Assembly: GCF_027923225.1 (NCBI RefSeq)
Contig: NZ_BSDI01000049.1
Coordinates: forward strand, 1 to 64,000
Length of the DNA stretch: 64,000 bases
Direction of reading: 5' to 3'
Source of the DNA: Phytohabitans aurantiacus
GTDB lineage: Bacteria; Actinomycetota; Actinomycetes; Mycobacteriales; Micromonosporaceae
In this document: one piece after another, positions 17,080 to 24,730 of the stretch
Position numbering within the stretch: the stretch's first letter is position 1
How the letters are laid out: each line of letters starts with the position of its first letter
Made by a program: the position numbers and the translations under genes
Notes under the pieces: model-generated
Told to the model about the DNA's origin: nothing
The model's input: only the letters and a program-made list of their open reading frames with translations
Databases searched by the model: none

Positions 17080-17640
17080 TCAGCCCGTGCGGCGCGTCCG
17101 GGTCTCAGCCATCGCCGCGACCAGATCCTGCCTGGCCCGCGCGACCCGAGACCTGATCGTGCCAACTGGACAGTCGCAGACCTCTGCGGCCTCCTCATAG
17201 GACAGACCGAGCACCTGGGTCGCGACGAACGCCTCCCGCCGGTCGGGCGCCAGATCGTCCAGCAGGCGGCGTAGCACCACGCCGTCCTCGAACCGCGAGC
17301 CACCGCCGGCCTGTGCGGCGTCGGCCGCGCTCTGCCAGTCGTCGACGGTCGCTATCCGTGGCCGGGCGGTCGCGGCCCGGATGTGGTCGACGACCACCCG
17401 GCGCGCGATGGCGAACAGCCACGTGCGCGCCGAGGAACGCCCTTCGAACCCCGGCAGGTTGCGCAGGGCCCGCAGGTAAGTTTCCTGGGTCAGGTCGTCG
17501 GCGTCGGTCGCCCCCGCCATGTGGGCCATGAACCGCCGCACCTCGTGCTGCGTGGCGCGCACGAACGCCGCCACGGCCTCCTGGTCACCGCGACCGGCGG
17601 CCATGGCCCACTCGGTCACGCGCGCGTCGCCGCCCGCCAT
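17080..17640 (-). CDS. ECF-type RNA polymerase sigma factor
   Basis: This protein is 186 aa from the ATG at 17640. Region 2 is seen as DADDLTQETYLRALRNLPGFEGRSSARTWLFAIARRVVVDHIR and region 4 as LAPDRREAFVATQVLGLSYEEAAEVCDCPVGTIRSRVARARQDL. No anti-sigma gene is adjacent, and the shared GGGAACT promoter is not found in front of this gene, so it seems not to be autoregulated through that motif. Its position inside the copper/DyP/PepSY cluster makes it the obvious candidate to read the four shared promoters. The signal it senses is unknown. Confidence 0.92.
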   Translation of the reverse strand: MAGGDARVTEWAMAAGRGDQEAVAAFVRATQHEVRRFMAHMAGATDADDLTQETYLRALRNLPGFEGRSSARTWLFAIARRVVVDHIRAATARPRIATVDDWQSAADAAQAGGGSRFEDGVVLRRLLDDLAPDRREAFVATQVLGLSYEEAAEVCDCPVGTIRSRVARARQDLVAAMAETRTRRTG

Positions 17641-17747
17641 CGTCCGCCCACCCACGATAGGGATACGGACCAGCGGCGCGCTTGGATCAACCCAGAACCC
17701 CAACACCCATCCACCCAACCCCACACATCAAACAACGTCAATACCAA

Positions 17748-17832
17748 AGAGCTTTTGGGCTACCGCGACGTCCGCCGCGCTCCAGACCGTCGCTCCCGCG
17801 GCCTCACCCTCCGCGTCCCGCGCGCCTACCCC
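17748..17832 (+). repeat. Interspersed ~75-bp repeat block, copy 2
   Basis: This is a close match to 9472-9545, on the same strand. The shared core begins CTACCGCGACGTCCG and includes GCTCCCGCGGCCTCACC. Here it directly precedes the GATC-spaced element, whereas in copy 1 it follows it. Confidence 0.75.
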
Positions 17833-17837
17833 TCGCC

Positions 17838-17914
17838 GATCAAGGGCGAACGCACGTGGTTGGATCGCTTTTCCGCATGCGTTCGCCCTTGATCGATGCG
17901 AATGCCCTTGATCG
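17838..17914 (+). repeat. GATC-spaced palindromic element, copy 2
   Basis: Same architecture as copy 1: GATC at 17838, 17863, 17891 and 17910 (steps 25, 28, 19). The outer arms GATCAAGGGCGAACGCA and its near-complement TGCGTTCGCCCTTGATC are 17-bp inverted repeats. Conserved terminal block CCCTTGATCG. Confidence 0.92.
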
Positions 17915-18038
17915 GCGCGCACGGCGCAGGGCGCACGGCGCACCGCGCACGGCGCGGTGGCACGCCGCCACCAACCCCTCAACCCCGGCGGCCAGCCCCG
18001 GCCACGACAGCGCGGCGCGCGGACAGGGCACTCGCGGG

Positions 18039-19511
18039 TCAGGGCGCGGTTGGGGCGGGGGAGGTCGGCGCGGCCGTCCTGGCGCGGCGCCGGCGAGTCA
18101 GGCCGACGATCAGGTCTAGGACGAGGAAGGCGGCCAGCGTGACGCCCAGCAGCGGCATGGCCCAGCCGACGAACGCCACGACGACGACTCCCACGACGAG
18201 CACCGCGGGGTGGACGTGCCGCCAGGCGCCGCGTGCCGGTGGCGTGCCCAGCGGGGCCGCGCGGTCGACGCGGGTGGGGCGGCGCTGCCACCACATGCGG
18301 TAGCCCCAGACGATCACGCACAGCAGGCCGATCGCCAGGGCAGCGAGCAAAATCTGGTTCACGATACCGAACAAGTATCCCATGTGGAACCGCACGCCCA
18401 CTTTGGACAGTTGAGCGAGCACCGGCCAGTCGGCGAAGTCGCTGCGGGCCACGATGGTGCCGCTCGCGGGGTCGATGGCGGCGCGGTCGAACCCGACCGG
18501 CCACGTGCCGTCGTCCTGAGCCACCACCCAGGCGGTGCCCGGCTCGGCCGGCGGGGTCACCTCGACAAAGCCGGTCAGCCCAGCCCGGCGGGCGACCACG
18601 ACGACCGCGTCCACGTCGGACACAACGTACTCCCCCGCGCCGCCGGCCGGCGCACCGCCGTGGTGGCCGCCGGCCGGCGCACCACCACCACTCAGCGCGG
18701 TGTCCAACTGCGGGCTGTGTGCGTCGAAGCCCTCCTGCAACAGGTCGAACTTCGCGCCGGCGTACCGCGACCAGGTCAGGCCGGTCGCTGAGAGGGCCAG
18801 CAGACCGACCGCCAGCCACACGCCGAGCGCCGCGTGCCAGCCACGCGTGCGGCGTACTCCCTTGCCAGCGGCCAGATCCGGCCACACGAGCCGGCGCAGC
18901 CGCCCCTTTCCGGTCCACTGTCGACGTACCCACAGCACCAGTCCACCGAGTACGACCACCCACAGCCAGGACGCGGCCAGCTCCGAGTAGTGCCGGCCGG
19001 CGTCGCCCAGGTGGAGGTTGCGGTGCAGGTCGTCCAGCCACGTCATGAGCGGCGTCTCGCCGTACCAGGTGAGGAGCGTGCCGGTCACCTCGTTGGTGTA
19101 CGGGTCGACGTACACGGTGTGCTGCTTCTCCCCCAACTCTGGCAGAGAGAAGACGACCCGGGTGGTGTCGGTCGCCTCGACCGGTGGGATGACGGTGGCG
19201 AGGTCACCGCTCGGGTGCGCCGCCCGCGCCGCGGTCACCTGCTCGGCGAGCGGGCGCGCCTGTCCGGCCACCCGGTCGACGCGCAGCTCGTCGGCGTACA
19301 CGAGCTGGTCGAGTTGCGGGCTGAACACGAACAGCAGGCCGCTGACGGCGGCGACCACGAGGAACGGCGCCACCAGTACGCCCGCGTAAAAGTGCAACCG
19401 CAACACCAGCGACGCGATCGACCGGCGGCCGGCCCGCTTGGTACGGGCCGGCGCGCCGCCGGGTGACCCGGCGCCGTCAACCTCCGCGGTCGTACTGGCA
19501 GTCGTCGACAA
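18039..19511 (-). CDS. PepSY-domain transmembrane protein (iron/haem reductase-like)
   Basis: This protein is about 490 aa from a TTG at 19511, chosen because GGAGG lies 6 nt upstream; an ATG at 19538 sits only 16 bp after the -10 element. The first helix is HFYAGVLVAPFLVVAAVSGLLFVF, followed by PepSY domains (TVYVDPYTNEVTGTL, WYGETPLMTWLDDLHRNLHLG) and further helices with His residues typical of haem-binding PepSY_TM proteins. Such proteins are associated with siderophore-iron reduction. It carries the shared ECF promoter. Confidence 0.88.
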   Translation of the reverse strand: MSTTASTTAEVDGAGSPGGAPARTKRAGRRSIASLVLRLHFYAGVLVAPFLVVAAVSGLLFVFSPQLDQLVYADELRVDRVAGQARPLAEQVTAARAAHPSGDLATVIPPVEATDTTRVVFSLPELGEKQHTVYVDPYTNEVTGTLLTWYGETPLMTWLDDLHRNLHLGDAGRHYSELAASWLWVVVLGGLVLWVRRQWTGKGRLRRLVWPDLAAGKGVRRTRGWHAALGVWLAVGLLALSATGLTWSRYAGAKFDLLQEGFDAHSPQLDTALSGGGAPAGGHHGGAPAGGAGEYVVSDVDAVVVVARRAGLTGFVEVTPPAEPGTAWVVAQDDGTWPVGFDRAAIDPASGTIVARSDFADWPVLAQLSKVGVRFHMGYLFGIVNQILLAALAIGLLCVIVWGYRMWWQRRPTRVDRAAPLGTPPARGAWRHVHPAVLVVGVVVVAFVGWAMPLLGVTLAAFLVLDLIVGLTRRRRARTAAPTSPAPTAP

Positions 19512-19554
19512 GGGATACCTCCGCTGAGCCGTGGCCATTGAGCGTCGGCTATTC

Positions 19555-19582
19555 AGTCGGTCGCGGAGGCGGAAAAGTTCCC
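19555..19582 (-). promoter_or_regulatory. ECF-type promoter of the PepSY gene
   Basis: On the minus strand GGGAACT starts at 19582 and CGACT occupies 19559-19555, with 17 nt between GGAAC and CGACT. The proposed TTG start is about 44 bp downstream. Confidence 0.75.
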
Positions 19583-19586
19583 GCGT

Positions 19587-20348
19587 TTAGGTTGCGGCCG
19601 CTTCCAGGAGCTCCAGGGCCAGTTGTTGCAACTCCGGGCCGGCCTTGTCGGGGCTGCCGGTGTCGAATGGCGGTTGCGGGTCGTACTCGACGGCCAGTTG
19701 CAGCGCCTGCGCCACCCGCTCGCCGGACAGCTTCGCCGCCAGGTGCAGCGCCATGTCGATTCCCGCCGACACCCCGGCCGCGGTGACGACTTTGCCGGAC
19801 TCGACGAAGCGCTCCGGTTTGTAGATGGCACCGAACGTCGACTCCATATAGGAGCGTGACGCCCAGTACGTCGTCGCCGGTACACCGCGCAGCAACCCCG
19901 CCGCGCCCAGGATGAGCGCGCCGGTGCACACCGACGTCGTCCAGGTGGTACGCCGGTGCAGGCGCTTCACCCACTCGACCGTCTCGGCGTCCTCCATCGC
20001 GGCTATCACGCCCCGGTTGCCGGCACCGGGCACCAGCAGCACATCCGCGTCTCGCACCTGCCGCATCGACTTGTCGGCGACCAGCCCCAGTACACCCGTG
20101 TCGGTGCGCACCTGCCCGGCCCGCTTCGCCACCGTCACGACCGACGCGTCCGGTACGCGGGACAGCACCTCGTACGGGCCCACCGCGTCCAGTGCCGTCA
20201 GCCCGTCGTACAGCAGGATCGCGATGCGCGGCCCGGATTTGGCCGCGCTGGCCGGTGCGGCGAGCCCGGTCATCGCCAGCCCCGCACCCACCCCACCGGC
20301 CGCCGCCGCCCGCAGTACCGCTCGCCGTCCACTGTGCACACTAGTCAC
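19587..20348 (-). CDS. Exported DJ-1/PfpI-family protein
   Basis: This protein is about 253 aa from the GTG at 20348, behind GGAGGAG. A Tat-like signal (SGRRAVLRAAAAGGVGAGLAM) ends at ASAA. The mature protein is a DJ-1/PfpI domain: IAILLYDGLTALDAVGPYEVL, VLLVPGAGN, and the nucleophile elbow SVCTGALILGAAGLL. There is no AraC DNA-binding half, unlike GlxA-type regulators. Isonitrile hydratase and glyoxalase III activities occur in this family, but nearly all members are cytosolic; export is unusual. It has the shared ECF promoter. Confidence 0.88.
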   Translation of the reverse strand: MTSVHSGRRAVLRAAAAGGVGAGLAMTGLAAPASAAKSGPRIAILLYDGLTALDAVGPYEVLSRVPDASVVTVAKRAGQVRTDTGVLGLVADKSMRQVRDADVLLVPGAGNRGVIAAMEDAETVEWVKRLHRRTTWTTSVCTGALILGAAGLLRGVPATTYWASRSYMESTFGAIYKPERFVESGKVVTAAGVSAGIDMALHLAAKLSGERVAQALQLAVEYDPQPPFDTGSPDKAGPELQQLALELLEAAAT

Positions 20349-20384
20349 GCCCGACTCCTCCCCACGGAACTCCATCACGCGGAT

Positions 20385-20412
20385 AGTCGGCGCCAAGGCG
20401 CGCCCAGTTCCC
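20385..20412 (-). promoter_or_regulatory. ECF-type promoter of the exported DJ-1/PfpI gene
   Basis: On the minus strand GGGAACT starts at 20412 and CGACT occupies 20389-20385, with 17 nt between GGAAC and CGACT. The GTG start is 37 bp downstream, which supports the short version of the gene. Confidence 0.75.
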
Positions 20413-20460
20413 GCGTACCGTGCGAGCACGCAGCGTGACGTGAGGTGCGCGACACGCCCG

Positions 20461-20508
20461 ACACATCATCTGGTGTTGGTGTTTTGTGCCGGCACCCATA
20501 TATGGTGT
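20461..20508. promoter_or_regulatory. Pair of NrdR boxes upstream of nrdAB
   Basis: Two 16-bp partial palindromes, ACACATCATCTGGTGT at 20461-20476 and CACCCATATATGGTGT at 20493-20508, are 32 bp apart start to start. NrdR, the ribonucleotide reductase repressor, is known to bind paired 16-bp boxes about three helical turns apart. The ACAC...GTGT ends and ATATAT core fit, as does the position ahead of nrdAB. Confidence 0.75.
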
Positions 20509-20519
20509 TGCCGCAGCTG

Positions 20520-20700
20520 GTTCGGCGCTCCATCCAGGAGGGTCGAGGCAAGAGGGAACCCGGTGCGAATCCGGGACTGCCCCGCAGCGGTGAGTGGGAA
20601 CGACCGCCGTCAACCAAGCACTGGGCCTTCGCCGGCCCGGGAAGCGACGGCCAGTAGGCGACCATCCGTGGTCACGCCCGCGAGTCCGAAGACCTGCCAG
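20520..20700 (+). ncRNA. Cobalamin (adenosylcobalamin) riboswitch
   Basis: The core GGTGCGAATCCGGGACTGCC followed by CCGCAGCGGTGAGTGGG is diagnostic of the B12 riboswitch. The 3' part GAGTCCGAAGACCTGCCA closes the aptamer. It lies in the leader of nrdA. In Streptomyces the class Ia nrdABS operon is shut down by B12 through such a riboswitch, because a B12-dependent class II enzyme takes over; the same logic is expected here. Ends are approximate. Confidence 0.93.
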
Positions 20701-20704
20701 CGCG

Positions 20705-20726
20705 CCGCACGCCACCGGGCGTGCGG
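20705..20726 (+). terminator. Hairpin in the riboswitch expression platform
   Basis: CCGCACGCC at 20705-20713 pairs perfectly with GGCGTGCGG at 20718-20726 around a 4-nt loop, five bases after the aptamer. There is no U-tract, which is common in actinobacteria. It may act as a terminator or as part of a sequestering structure. Confidence 0.5.
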
Positions 20727-20835
20727 TGGTCGAAGGCCGCGCGGGATGGTCGACGCCACCAGCCGGACCCTGTCACGGGCCGGTGGGTGTCCTCCTGCGC
20801 GCCGGCGACCTCGGCAGCGGCGACGGTAGGGGGAC

Positions 20836-23160
20836 ATGACAGTCATGCGGGTCCGCAAGCGTAACGGTGATTCCGAGACGGTCGACGTCAACAAGATAGT
20901 GCGGGCGGTCGAGCGGTGGGTGGGCGACCTGGACGAGGTCGACCCGCTGCGGGTGGCGACCAAGACGATCAGCGGGCTGTACGACGGGGCGACCACGGCC
21001 GAGCTGGACAAGCTGTCGATCCAGACGGCGGCGGAGCTGATCGGTGAGGAGCCGCAGTACTCGAAGCTGGCGGCGCGGCTGCTGGCGGCGTTCGTGGACA
21101 AGGAGGTCCGCGGGCAGGGCGTGGCCAGCTTCAGCCAGTCGATCCGGTACGCCCACCAGCAGGGGCTGATCGGCGACGGCACCGCCGCGTTCGTGGCCCG
21201 CAACGCGCGCAAGCTCGACGACGCCGTCGACGCGGACGGGGACCTGCGGTTCGAGTACTTCGGGCTGCGCACGGTCGCCGACCGGTACCTGCTGCGGCAC
21301 CCGGAGAGCCGGCTGGTGGTGGAGACACCGCAGTACTGGCTGCTGCGGGTGGCCTGCGGCCTGTCCGAGACGCCCGCCGAGGCGATCGGGTTCTACCGGC
21401 TGATGTCGAGCCTCGCGTACCTGCCGAGCTCGCCGACCCTGTTCAACTCGGGCACCCGGCACACCCAGATGTCGTCGTGCTTCCTCGTCGACTCGCCGCG
21501 CGACGAGCTGGACTCCATCTACGAGCGCTATCACCAGGTCGCGAAGCTGTCGAAGTTCTCCGGCGGCATCGGCATCTCCTGGACGCGGATCCGTGGCCGG
21601 GGCGCGCTGATCCGCGGCACGAACGGCAAGTCCAACGGCATCGTGCCGTTCCTCAAGACGCTCGACGCCGGCGTGGCCGCGGTCAACCAGGGCGGCCGGC
21701 GCAAGGGTGCCGCCTGCGTGTACCTCGAACCGTGGCACCCGGACATCGAGGAGTTCCTGGAACTGCGCGACAACACCGGCGAGGACTCCCGCCGCACGCA
21801 CAACCTGAACCTGGCCAACTGGATCCCGGACGAGTTCATGCGCCGGGTCGAGGCCGACGCCGAGTGGTCCCTGATCGACCCGAGCGACGCGCCCGAGCTG
21901 CCTGACCTGTACGGGGATGCCTTTGACGAGGCCTACAAGGCGGCGGAGAAGAAGGCGGTCAAGACGGTCAAGGCCCGCGACCTGTACGGGCGGATGATGC
22001 GCACCCTCGCCCAGACCGGCAACGGGTGGATGACGTTCAAGGACGCCTCCAACCGGCTGTCCAATCAGACAGGCGCGCCGGGCAATACGATCCACCTGTC
22101 GAACCTGTGCACCGAGATCCTCGAGGTCAACTCGGACGACGAGACGGCGGTCTGCAACCTCGGCTCGATCAACCTGGGCGCGCACGTGACCGCGGACGGC
22201 GTCGACTGGGAGAAGCTGCGCGAGACGGTGCGCACCGCGGTGGTCTTCCTGGACCGGGTCATCGACATCAACTTCTACCCGTCCACCCAGGCCGCCGCCT
22301 CCAACCCGCGGTGGCGGCCGGTCGGGCTCGGGCTGATGGGCCTGCAGGACGCGTTCTTCACGCTCCGGCTGCCGTTCGACTCCGAGGGCGCCCGGGAGCT
22401 GTCGACCCGGGTACAGGAAGAGATTTTCCTGACCGCGCTGGAGACGTCCGCGGGACTGGCCGAGACGTTCGGGACGCATCCGGCGTACCAGGAAACCCGC
22501 GCCGCGAAGGGTGAGCTGCACCCGGACCTGTGGGGCGTCGAGCCGTCGCAGACCGATCGCTGGGCGGCGCTGCGATCGCGGGTCGCGGCGACCGGCCTGC
22601 GCAACTCGCTGCTCGTGGCGATCGCGCCGACCGCCACCATCGCCTCGATCGCCGGCTGCTACGAGTGCATCGAGCCGCAGGTGTCCAACCTGTTCAAGCG
22701 CGAGACGATGTCGGGCGAGTTCCTTCAGATCAACACCTATCTGGTACGCGAACTGAAGGCGCGCGGGCTGTGGACGGCACCGATCCGCGAGCAGATCAAG
22801 CGGGCCGAGGGGTCGGTGCAGGGCGTCGCCGACGTGCCCGCCGACGTGCGCGAACTGTTCCGCACCGCGTGGGAGCTGCCGCAGCGGGCCCTGATCGACC
22901 TCGCGGCGGCGCGAGCGCCCTACATCGACCAGTCGCAGTCGCTGAACCTGTTCATGAGCGCGCCGACCATCGGCAAGGTCTCCTCGATGTACCTGTACGC
23001 CTGGAAAGCCGGGCTGAAGACGACCTACTACCTGCGGTCGCGGCCGGCGACCCGCATCCAGCAGGCGACCGTGGCCATCGCGCCGGTGGCGACCGTTACC
23101 GACGACGAGGCGCTCGCCTGCTCCCTCGAAAACCCCGAATCCTGTGAGGCGTGTCAATAA
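20836..23160 (+). CDS. nrdA: Class Ia ribonucleoside-diphosphate reductase, alpha subunit
   Basis: This 774-aa catalytic subunit opens with an ATP-cone (VRKRNGDSETVDVNKIVRAV, residues 5-95), the allosteric activity domain. Radical-chemistry cysteines are visible in MSSCFLVDS, HLSNLCTEIL and AVCNLGSINL, and the C-terminal redox pair is CEAC at the extreme end. It reduces ribonucleoside diphosphates using the tyrosyl or metal radical of NrdB. The gene follows NrdR boxes and a cobalamin riboswitch, so it should be off when B12 is plentiful. It overlaps nrdB. Confidence 0.97.
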   Translation: MTVMRVRKRNGDSETVDVNKIVRAVERWVGDLDEVDPLRVATKTISGLYDGATTAELDKLSIQTAAELIGEEPQYSKLAARLLAAFVDKEVRGQGVASFSQSIRYAHQQGLIGDGTAAFVARNARKLDDAVDADGDLRFEYFGLRTVADRYLLRHPESRLVVETPQYWLLRVACGLSETPAEAIGFYRLMSSLAYLPSSPTLFNSGTRHTQMSSCFLVDSPRDELDSIYERYHQVAKLSKFSGGIGISWTRIRGRGALIRGTNGKSNGIVPFLKTLDAGVAAVNQGGRRKGAACVYLEPWHPDIEEFLELRDNTGEDSRRTHNLNLANWIPDEFMRRVEADAEWSLIDPSDAPELPDLYGDAFDEAYKAAEKKAVKTVKARDLYGRMMRTLAQTGNGWMTFKDASNRLSNQTGAPGNTIHLSNLCTEILEVNSDDETAVCNLGSINLGAHVTADGVDWEKLRETVRTAVVFLDRVIDINFYPSTQAAASNPRWRPVGLGLMGLQDAFFTLRLPFDSEGARELSTRVQEEIFLTALETSAGLAETFGTHPAYQETRAAKGELHPDLWGVEPSQTDRWAALRSRVAATGLRNSLLVAIAPTATIASIAGCYECIEPQVSNLFKRETMSGEFLQINTYLVRELKARGLWTAPIREQIKRAEGSVQGVADVPADVRELFRTAWELPQRALIDLAAARAPYIDQSQSLNLFMSAPTIGKVSSMYLYAWKAGLKTTYYLRSRPATRIQQATVAIAPVATVTDDEALACSLENPESCEACQ

Positions 23161-24155
23161 TGCTGCTCGACCCCGGCATGGACCTGACCCTGCGGCCCAT
23201 GCGTTACCCGCACTTCTTCGACCGCTACCGGGACGCCATCAAGAACACGTGGACGGTCGAAGAGGTCGACCTGCACTCCGACCTGGCCGACCTGTCCAAG
23301 CTCTCCCCCGCGGAGCAGCACCTGGTCAGCCGCCTTGTCGCGTTTTTCGCCACCGGCGACACGATCGTGGCCAACAACCTCGTGCTCAACCTCTACCAGC
23401 ACGTCAACTCGCCCGAGGGCCGCCTGTATCTCTCCCGGCAACTGTTCGAGGAGGCGGTTCACGTGCAGTTCTACCTGAACCTGCTCGACACGTACGTGCC
23501 GGACGAGCAGGAGCGGTTCGAGGCGTTCGCGGCGGTGGAGAACATCCCGTCGATCGCCCGCAAGGCCGAGTTCTGCTTCAAGTGGATCGACTCGATCTTC
23601 GAGCTGCGCGAGTTGCGCAGCCGGGAGGACCGGCGGGCGTTCCTGCTCAACCTGATCTGCTTCGCCGCGTGCATCGAGGGCCTGTTCTTCTACGGCGCCT
23701 TCGCGTACGTGTACTACCTGCGTTCCCGCGGCCTGCTGCACGGGCTCGCCAGCGGCACCAACTGGGTGTTCCGCGACGAGTCGATGCACATGGCGTTCGC
23801 GTTCGACGTCGTCGACACGGTGCGCCAGGAGGAGCCCGACCTGTTCGACGCCGAGATGGAGAAACAGGTCAAGGACATGCTGGCCGAGGCCGTCGAGTGC
23901 GAGGCGCAGTTCGCGGCCGACCTGCTCGAACAGGGCGTGTCCGGCATGTCGTTGGCTGACATGCGGTCCTATCTGGAGCATGTCGCCGACCGGCGGCTGG
24001 CCGTACTGAGCATCGAGCCGATGTACGGCAGCAAGAACCCGTTCGCGTTCATGGAACTGCAGGACGTGCAGGAGCTGTCGAACTTCTTCGAACGGCGAGT
24101 GTCGGCATACCAGGTAGGCGTGACCGGCACAGTCACCTTCGACGACGACTTCTGA
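23151..24155 (+). CDS. nrdB: Class Ia ribonucleoside-diphosphate reductase, beta subunit
   Basis: This 334-aa ferritin-like radical subunit carries the metal-binding helices: RQLFEEAVHVQFY contributes Glu and His, and RDESMHMAFAFDVV the second Glu/His set. The C-terminus GVTGTVTFDDDF fits the acidic, aromatic tail that docks on NrdA. The GTG at 23151 overlaps the nrdA stop by 10 bp; an ATG at 23160 is the alternative start. The nrdS regulator found third in the Streptomyces operon is absent. Confidence 0.96.
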   Translation: MSIMLLDPGMDLTLRPMRYPHFFDRYRDAIKNTWTVEEVDLHSDLADLSKLSPAEQHLVSRLVAFFATGDTIVANNLVLNLYQHVNSPEGRLYLSRQLFEEAVHVQFYLNLLDTYVPDEQERFEAFAAVENIPSIARKAEFCFKWIDSIFELRELRSREDRRAFLLNLICFAACIEGLFFYGAFAYVYYLRSRGLLHGLASGTNWVFRDESMHMAFAFDVVDTVRQEEPDLFDAEMEKQVKDMLAEAVECEAQFAADLLEQGVSGMSLADMRSYLEHVADRRLAVLSIEPMYGSKNPFAFMELQDVQELSNFFERRVSAYQVGVTGTVTFDDDF

Positions 24156-24156
24156 C

Positions 24157-24669
24157 CTATCGCACCTGGATGGGGAACATGCCGGCGACGGCGGGGGTGA
24201 AGACGTCGATCAGGTCCCACACCTCGCCGCCGCCGGCGGCCAGGACCGCGACGTGCGGGTCGGTGTGTCGCAGGAACGCCAGATGGCGGCAGGCGTGCGC
24301 GGCGACGTCGACCGGCCGCACCACCGGCGGGCTCGGTGCGAGGGGGTCGCCGCTGTGCACGGCGGGCAGGTCGGGCACCGGCTCGACGGCGGCCACCGGG
24401 TCGGCGTCGGGCAGGCCGGCGTACGTCAGCACGATGCCACCGCCCGTGTAGCGCCAGGAGGTGGAGTGCAGCAGCCCGACATCGGGGCCGGCCAGGCTCC
24501 GTGCGCAGGCGTCCGGGTGCTCGCCGTCGCCGAGCGGCCGCGTCACGGTGCGGAAGCAGAGCTGTCCGTCTCGCGCGCTGAGCAGCACGGTTTCGACGAG
24601 CGCCCGGACGCCCGGGATCATCGCACCGGAGCCTGACGGCAGGTCGCCGCCAAAATCCATGCCCGCCAT
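24157..24669 (-). CDS. Conserved actinobacterial hypothetical protein
   Basis: This 170-aa protein is convergent with nrdB with a 1-bp gap. Recognisable blocks are RALVETVLLSARDGQLCFRTVTRPLGDGEHPDA, LHSTSWRYTGGGIVLTYAGLPD and VAAHACRHLAFLRHTDPHV. I recall similar uncharacterised proteins in Streptomyces relatives. There is no signal peptide or membrane helix. Function unknown. Confidence 0.7.
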   Translation of the reverse strand: MAGMDFGGDLPSGSGAMIPGVRALVETVLLSARDGQLCFRTVTRPLGDGEHPDACARSLAGPDVGLLHSTSWRYTGGGIVLTYAGLPDADPVAAVEPVPDLPAVHSGDPLAPSPPVVRPVDVAAHACRHLAFLRHTDPHVAVLAAGGGEVWDLIDVFTPAVAGMFPIQVR

Positions 24670-24730
24670 CCTACGGCCCTGTTGCCAGAATGATGCAACA
24701 ACCTGAGTATGGCGGATATCGTGCCGGTCG

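Larger units (their letters stand above)
17641..18038. other. 398-bp gene-free gap filled by interspersed repeats
   Basis: No coding frame here is convincing. The gap holds the 5' region of the sigma gene (17641-17745), repeat block copy 2, GATC-spaced element copy 2, and a run of short GCGCACGGC-type microrepeats at about 17916-17960. The remainder to 18038 is GC-rich sequence without recognisable features. Confidence 0.7.

Noticed and set aside
20773..23157. Very long open frame antisense to nrdA
   Set aside because: It mirrors nrdA codons in high-GC DNA; the protein is Arg/Val/His-rich without any domain, while nrdA has full motifs.
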